From Terasakiella sp033100395 (GTDB lineage Bacteria > Pseudomonadota > Alphaproteobacteria > Rhodospirillales > Terasakiellaceae), in contig NZ_JAWLVJ010000009.1 of assembly GCF_033100395.1 (NCBI RefSeq), positions 94,421 to 158,420 on the forward strand: a DNA stretch of 64,000 nt. The letters are read 5' to 3'. Both the position numbers and the translations under genes were made by a program. Position 1 is the stretch's first letter, and each line of letters opens with the position of its first letter. Under the pieces are notes generated by a model, which was not told the DNA's origin, made no database searches, and saw only the letters and a program-made list of their open reading frames with translations. Positions 60,191-64,000 of the stretch are shown piece after piece.

Positions 60191-60258
60191 TGTCATCCCT
60201 GCGCAGGCAGGGGTCTCGTTTTTGGCAGAGTCAGATTCCTGCCTTTGCAGGAATGACG
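60191..60258. repeat. REP-type inverted doublet
   Basis: Arms TGTCATCCCTGCGCAGGCAG (from 60191) and, inverted, GATTCCTGCCTTTGCAGGAA (from 60234), both hairpin-forming and ending in GTCAT/ATGAC. This is the widespread GTCATTCC-type element. It sits between the cytochrome c and cytochrome c' genes. Confidence 0.8.
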
Positions 60259-60268
60259 ATGGGGAAGA

Positions 60269-60727
60269 CTATTCTTTCTTCTTGCGGAAGTTCGTGTGGC
60301 ATTGTTTGCAGTTGTTGGACATTTTGATAAAGGCGTCGGTCAGTTCAAAATCTTCTTCATCACGGGCCAATTGGGCCAATCCACCGGCATCTTCTGACAG
60401 ACTACGCATCTGGCCTACGAATTTTTCCCAATCTGTCCATATGTTTGGTGTGGCTTCTGATACATCAGAGATACTGCCTTCGGGGAATTTCAGGATCACT
60501 TTTTTCGCCGCTTGCTGAATGGCCATGGCGCCGGTTTCAACAGCCTTGAGGTCCATATCCGCTGATCCCATGGCGATAGGGGCAATGGCTTTGGTGTTTT
60601 TTGCGATGATTTTCATCAGGTCCATACGTTCTTTCACGACCCCCATGGCACCATCATGGGCCTGAGCAGAATTCAGGGAAAAGAGCGATGCGGAAAGCGC
60701 GGTAATCACCAGAGTTTTGCGGAACAT
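60269..60727 (-). CDS. Class II cytochrome c' family protein
   Basis: About 152 residues from ATG 60727 (GAGG six bases upstream; the ORF extends a few codons further up). A signal peptide ending AQA precedes a four-helix bundle. The single CKQCH haem site is near the C terminus (FIKMSNNCKQCHTNFRKK), the class II arrangement. Cytochromes c' bind NO and may protect against it. The VKERMDLMKIIAKNTKAI helix is typical. It lies upstream of the diheme cytochrome on the same strand. Confidence 0.92.
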   Translation of the reverse strand: MFRKTLVITALSASLFSLNSAQAHDGAMGVVKERMDLMKIIAKNTKAIAPIAMGSADMDLKAVETGAMAIQQAAKKVILKFPEGSISDVSEATPNIWTDWEKFVGQMRSLSEDAGGLAQLARDEEDFELTDAFIKMSNNCKQCHTNFRKKKE

Positions 60728-60955
60728 TTGTAACCTCATATTGGGAAAATTATGATTATTCTAAGATTGTGAAAAACATTGCCAGAAAATAGACCCTTGC
60801 GCAACTAAGGGCTTGAGACATATTCTGTTTTATAAGCTTCTTGTTTGCTAAAAGGGCAAGCGGGACTTACGCAAACCGACAGAGGTTTCCAACAAAGTTG
60901 CTTCTTAAGAAGGACGAAAGAATGGAAATTGTCGATAACCATAAGGTTTGAGAAA

Positions 60956-63547
60956 ATGAATATCGAAAAATATACTGAACGTGCGCAAGGTTTTATCCAG
61001 TCCGCACAGCAATTGGCCCTGCGTGAAAATCACCAACGGTTCACGCCGGAACATCTTTTAAAAGTCCTGCTTGATGATGAAGAAGGTCTGGCTGCCCAAC
61101 TGATCGAAGCGGCAGGCGGTAAACATAAAGCCGCGCGCAAAGCCAATGAACGCAGCCTAAACGCTATCCCGAAAGTGGAAGGCAGTGGGGCTGGCAATCT
61201 GTATCTGTCCAGCGAAATTGCCAAATTGTTTCAGGCCGCAGAAGAAGCCGCTGATAAAGCAGGCGACGATTTTGTCACCGCTGAAATGTTGCTGTTGGCT
61301 TGCGCGTTAAATGCGGGTTCCCCTGCCGCAAGCGCCCTGAAAGAAGCAGGCGTCAGCCCACAGAACTTAAACGGGGCGATCAATGCCATGAGGAAGGGGC
61401 GCAAAGCGACCTCAAGCAATGCGGAAAACAATTTCGATGCATTGAAAAAATATGCCCGCGATCTGACAGCAGCTTCCAGTGAAGGTAAACTTGATCCGGT
61501 CATTGGGCGCGACGAAGAAATCCGCCGTACCATCCAGGTCCTGTCACGTCGCACCAAGAATAACCCGGTGCTGATCGGGGAACCGGGCGTGGGGAAAACG
61601 GCCATTATTGAAGGGCTTGCCAACCGGATTGTTCAGGGCGACGTCCCGGAATCACTGGCTGATAAAAAGCTGCTGGTCCTTGATCTGGGGGCATTGGTTG
61701 CAGGGGCTAAATTCCGTGGAGAATTTGAAGAACGATTGAAAGCCGTGTTGGAAGAAGTCAGCTCCAGCAACGGGGAAATCATCCTCTTCATTGATGAGAT
61801 GCACACCCTTGTTGGGGCGGGTGCCTCTGAAGGATCCATGGATGCGTCTAACCTGTTAAAGCCAGCCTTGGCGCGCGGGGAACTCCATTGTGTGGGGGCG
61901 ACTACGCTTAATGAATATCGTAAATATGTGGAAAAAGATGCCGCATTTGCGCGCCGTTTCCAGCCTGTTTATGTGTCTGAACCGACGGTCGAAGATTCCA
62001 TCTCTATCCTGCGCGGTATCAAGGAAAAATACGAACTTCACCACGGCGTTCGTATTACCGACAGTGCGCTTGTGTCTGCTGCCACATTGTCCAATCGCTA
62101 TATTACTGACCGTTTCTTACCGGACAAAGCCATTGATCTGATGGATGAAGCGGCCTCGCGTTTGCGCATGGAAGTGGATTCAAAGCCTGAAGAAATTGAT
62201 GAGCTGGATCGTCGGATCATTCAGTTGAAGATTGAGCGCGAAGCTTTGAAGAAAGAAACCGATCAGGCTTCTCAAGACCGCTTGGCCGATATCATTAAGG
62301 ACCTGGAAGACCTGGAGATTAAATCCGGGACGCTCACGGCTAAATGGCGCGATGAAAAAGAAGCTTTGGCTGATGCAACCAAGGTGAAGGAAAAGCTGGA
62401 ACAGGCCCGCATTGATGTGGAAATTGCCCAACGTGAAGGCAAGCTGGAAGTGGCTTCCAAACTGCTTTACGGTGAAATCCCGGCCCTTGAAGAACAGCTT
62501 GAAAAAGCGGAAAACTCCCAGAAAGATCAGGCCATCGAACAGGCTGTGGCCGATGAACATATCGCATCGGTCGTCTCGCGCTGGACAGGTGTTCCGGTCG
62601 ATAAACTTCTGCAGGGGGAGCGCGACAAGTTGGTGCAGATGGAAGAAAAACTGGGCGATCGGGTGATCGGTCAGGCAGAAGCCTTACAGGCGGTCTCAGA
62701 TGCCGTGCGCCGATCTCGTGCGGGTTTGCAGGATCCGAACCGCCCTATTGGCTCCTTCCTCTTCCTTGGTCCCACAGGTGTGGGGAAGACGGAACTGACC
62801 AAGGCTTTGGCTGAATTCATGTTTGATGACGAACAGGCCATGGTCCGCATCGATATGTCGGAATATATGGAAAAGCATGCCGTTGCCCGCCTGATAGGGG
62901 CGCCTCCTGGCTATGTGGGGTACGAAGAAGGCGGGGCTTTGACCGAAGCCGTGCGTCGTCGCCCTTATCAGCTTGTCCTGTTTGACGAGATTGAAAAAGC
63001 ACACCCCGATGTGTTTAACGTGTTGTTGCAGGTTCTGGATGAAGGCCGCCTGACCGATGGGCAGGGCCGCACCGTGGATTTCAAGAACACGTTGATCATT
63101 ATGACATCCAACCTGGGCGCAGAAATCATGGCTGCGCAGGAAGAAGGTCATGATTCTTCTGAGATTCGTTCAGAGGTGATGGAGATCGTTCAAGCCTCCT
63201 TCCGTCCTGAATTCTATAACCGTCTGGATGAAGTTATCCTCTTTCACCGTCTGTTCCGTGAACATATGGATGGTATCGTTAAAATTCAGCTCGGCCGCAT
63301 GGAAAGCCTGCTGACGGATCGCAAGATCGCGTTGGACATTGATCGTAAAGCTTTGGATTGGTTGGCCGATCAGGGCTATGATCCGGCCTATGGCGCGCGT
63401 CCTCTCAAACGGGTAATTCAAAAATCTCTGAAAAACCCGCTGGCTGTTCTTATGCTGGAAGGCAAGGTCATGGATGGGGACGAGGTCAGGCTCAGTGCGG
63501 ATGATCGCGGTCTTCTGATCAACGGACATTCAGAAGCAGACCTCTAG
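60956..63547 (+). CDS. clpB: ATP-dependent disaggregase ClpB
   Basis: 863 residues from ATG 60956 (AAGG nine bases upstream). Domains in order: Clp_N (1-150, MNIEKYTERAQGFIQSAQQLAL), the first AAA+ (GEPGVGKTAIIEGLANRI), the long coiled M domain (about 400-530, which separates ClpB from ClpA/C), the second AAA+ (GPTGVGKTELTKAL) and the C-terminal domain (PAYGARPLKRVIQKSL). ClpB extracts proteins from aggregates together with DnaK. An unusually long 5' leader (at least 100 bp) follows cytochrome c'. A heat-shock promoter is expected, but I could not place one. Confidence 0.98.
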   Translation: MNIEKYTERAQGFIQSAQQLALRENHQRFTPEHLLKVLLDDEEGLAAQLIEAAGGKHKAARKANERSLNAIPKVEGSGAGNLYLSSEIAKLFQAAEEAADKAGDDFVTAEMLLLACALNAGSPAASALKEAGVSPQNLNGAINAMRKGRKATSSNAENNFDALKKYARDLTAASSEGKLDPVIGRDEEIRRTIQVLSRRTKNNPVLIGEPGVGKTAIIEGLANRIVQGDVPESLADKKLLVLDLGALVAGAKFRGEFEERLKAVLEEVSSSNGEIILFIDEMHTLVGAGASEGSMDASNLLKPALARGELHCVGATTLNEYRKYVEKDAAFARRFQPVYVSEPTVEDSISILRGIKEKYELHHGVRITDSALVSAATLSNRYITDRFLPDKAIDLMDEAASRLRMEVDSKPEEIDELDRRIIQLKIEREALKKETDQASQDRLADIIKDLEDLEIKSGTLTAKWRDEKEALADATKVKEKLEQARIDVEIAQREGKLEVASKLLYGEIPALEEQLEKAENSQKDQAIEQAVADEHIASVVSRWTGVPVDKLLQGERDKLVQMEEKLGDRVIGQAEALQAVSDAVRRSRAGLQDPNRPIGSFLFLGPTGVGKTELTKALAEFMFDDEQAMVRIDMSEYMEKHAVARLIGAPPGYVGYEEGGALTEAVRRRPYQLVLFDEIEKAHPDVFNVLLQVLDEGRLTDGQGRTVDFKNTLIIMTSNLGAEIMAAQEEGHDSSEIRSEVMEIVQASFRPEFYNRLDEVILFHRLFREHMDGIVKIQLGRMESLLTDRKIALDIDRKALDWLADQGYDPAYGARPLKRVIQKSLKNPLAVLMLEGKVMDGDEVRLSADDRGLLINGHSEADL

Positions 63548-63557
63548 AAAAAAGGAA

Positions 63558-63587
63558 AGGGCCCTCAGTTTTGCTGGGGGCCTTATT
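63558..63587 (+). terminator. Likely terminator of clpB
   Basis: GGCCCTCAG / CTGGGGGCC, a nine-base stem with one wobble pair and a TTTTG loop, followed by a weak TTATT. It lies 11 bases after the clpB stop. Confidence 0.55.
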
Positions 63588-63590
63588 GCG

Positions 63591-63971
63591 ATGATCCCCA
63601 AATATCCCAAAACCTTTCATTTGCCCTTTTCAAAGCAAATTCACAGTGATGATAAAACTCATCAGGACCCAGCGTTTTTTACCAACCGTCGAGTCATTGT
63701 CACTGAAAAAATTGATGGGGGAAACACGGGGATACATCACGGCAAGCTCTATGCCCGCTCAACCGGGCAGGAAGCGACTGCACCCTGGTTTGGCCTGACA
63801 CGTAAACATCATGTCTGGAAAACACAAAGCCATCCGGACCTTATCTTCTATGGTGAAGATTACGCCGCTGTGCATTCCGTAGTTTATGAAGCGCAGGCCG
63901 AAGATGATTTGGTAATACCCCCATTTTTAGGGGGCTTCAGAAGTAGACAGTTATGCAGCCCTTTGGATTGA
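63591..63971 (+). pseudogene. 5' part of an RNA-ligase-like gene, interrupted near 63900
   Basis: The first 105 residues look like an RNA ligase of the RNA_ligase (PF09414-type) family. TEKIDGGNTGIHHGKLYARS has the nucleotidyl-transfer motif KxDG, whose lysine is adenylylated, and FYGEDYAAVHSVVY is the next conserved segment. After about position 63900 the frame continues with PPFLGGFRSRQLC-type sequence unlike any ligase and stops at 63971, while family members usually run to about 250-300 residues. An insertion-element end or other rearrangement is suspected. The right window edge prevents confirmation. Confidence 0.65.
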
Positions 63972-64000
63972 CTGCAGCAATTTCTGTTTTGGCGTTATGC
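63912..64000. mobile_element. Possible terminus of an insertion element
   Basis: At the point where ligase similarity ends there is a CCCCC-ATTTTTA-GGGGG hairpin (63918-63934), then unrelated sequence. On the minus strand a frame open from the window edge ends at a TGA at 63937-63939. This is compatible with a transposase 3' end, but the visible part is too short to identify. Confidence 0.3.

Noticed and set aside
60740..60955. Sigma-32 heat-shock promoter of clpB around CTTGAGA at 60813
   Set aside because: The -35-like CTTGAG is present, but no matching CCCAT/CYTAT -10 occurs at an acceptable spacing, so I do not list it.

Overview
The window looks like chromosomal DNA of a marine or aquatic alphaproteobacterium, most likely a Rhodospirillales-type organism of moderate GC (roughly 50% by eye). 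The gene set supports this: an intracellular PHB depolymerase, the rpmH-rnpA-yidD-yidC-engB-argB run, the DUF1127, DUF4167, DUF2333 and RHH_4 families, UbiG, a class II cytochrome c', the nitrogen-PTS enzyme PtsP next to lysC, and the prfA-prmC-DUF4167 order. No plasmid, prophage or CRISPR signature is visible. The species call is inference.

Layout. 1-2.05 kb: a bicistron of a five-helix membrane protein and a protein that looks like a PLP fold-type I enzyme. 2.05-4.5 kb: a PAS/degenerate GGDEF/EAL phosphodiesterase, divergent from a pyrimidine 5'-nucleotidase-like HAD protein. 4.5-7.6 kb: a minus-strand operon of a TPR protein fused to a 2-oxoglutarate/Fe(II) oxygenase plus two glycosyltransferases; the TPR gene holds an uninterrupted run of nine G. 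7.7-10.4 kb: pgk, an orphan solute-binding protein, a DUF2059 protein. 10.5-14.8 kb: cobalamin nucleotide-loop genes (cobC, cobS / cobT) with an overlapping EamA transporter, and a candidate 3'UTR small RNA carrying two anti-Shine-Dalgarno motifs. 14.8-16.2 kb: an ArsR/SRPBCC module. 16.3-20.4 kb: a hybrid histidine kinase, then an AT-rich divergent pair of orphan genes, one with two peptidoglycan-binding-like repeats. 20.4-24.2 kb: msrA, two identical tRNA-Gly(GCC) genes with their own promoter and terminator, a prolyl-tRNA editing protein, and a cnoX-lonN-trm112-DUF971 run. 24.2-29.5 kb: a large sensor kinase, DUF2333, Usp, Nfu and YcgN. 29.6-35.6 kb: phaZ, then ribosome, RNase P and membrane-insertion genes from rpmH to argB. 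35.6-43.9 kb: small regulators, two DJ-1-superfamily proteins, a LysR regulator, a class A PBP, an orphan 386-residue protein, ubiG and a second orphan solute-binding protein. 44.1-57.3 kb: lysC, a nitronate monooxygenase-like gene, ptsP, rodZ, an AT-rich membrane gene, ispG, hisS, hemA, prfA, prmC, DUF4167. 57.4-60.7 kb: a minus-strand block (AEC transporter, LysR, diheme cytochrome c, cytochrome c') associated with two REP doublets. 61.0-63.5 kb: clpB. 63.6 kb to the end: an RNA-ligase-like gene that appears to be interrupted.

Functional links. PrmC methylates the GGQ motif of the release factor encoded just upstream. RnpA, YidD and YidC link tRNA processing and membrane insertion in one cluster. 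CobT, CobS and CobC perform the last steps of lower-ligand attachment to cobalamin. CnoX, LonN, MsrA and ClpB form a protein-quality theme. The parts with least explanation are the TPR-oxygenase/glycosyltransferase operon with its G tract, the putative PLP-fold/membrane bicistron, the AT-rich pair at 18.3-20.4 kb, the anti-SD RNA candidate and the interrupted RNA ligase.
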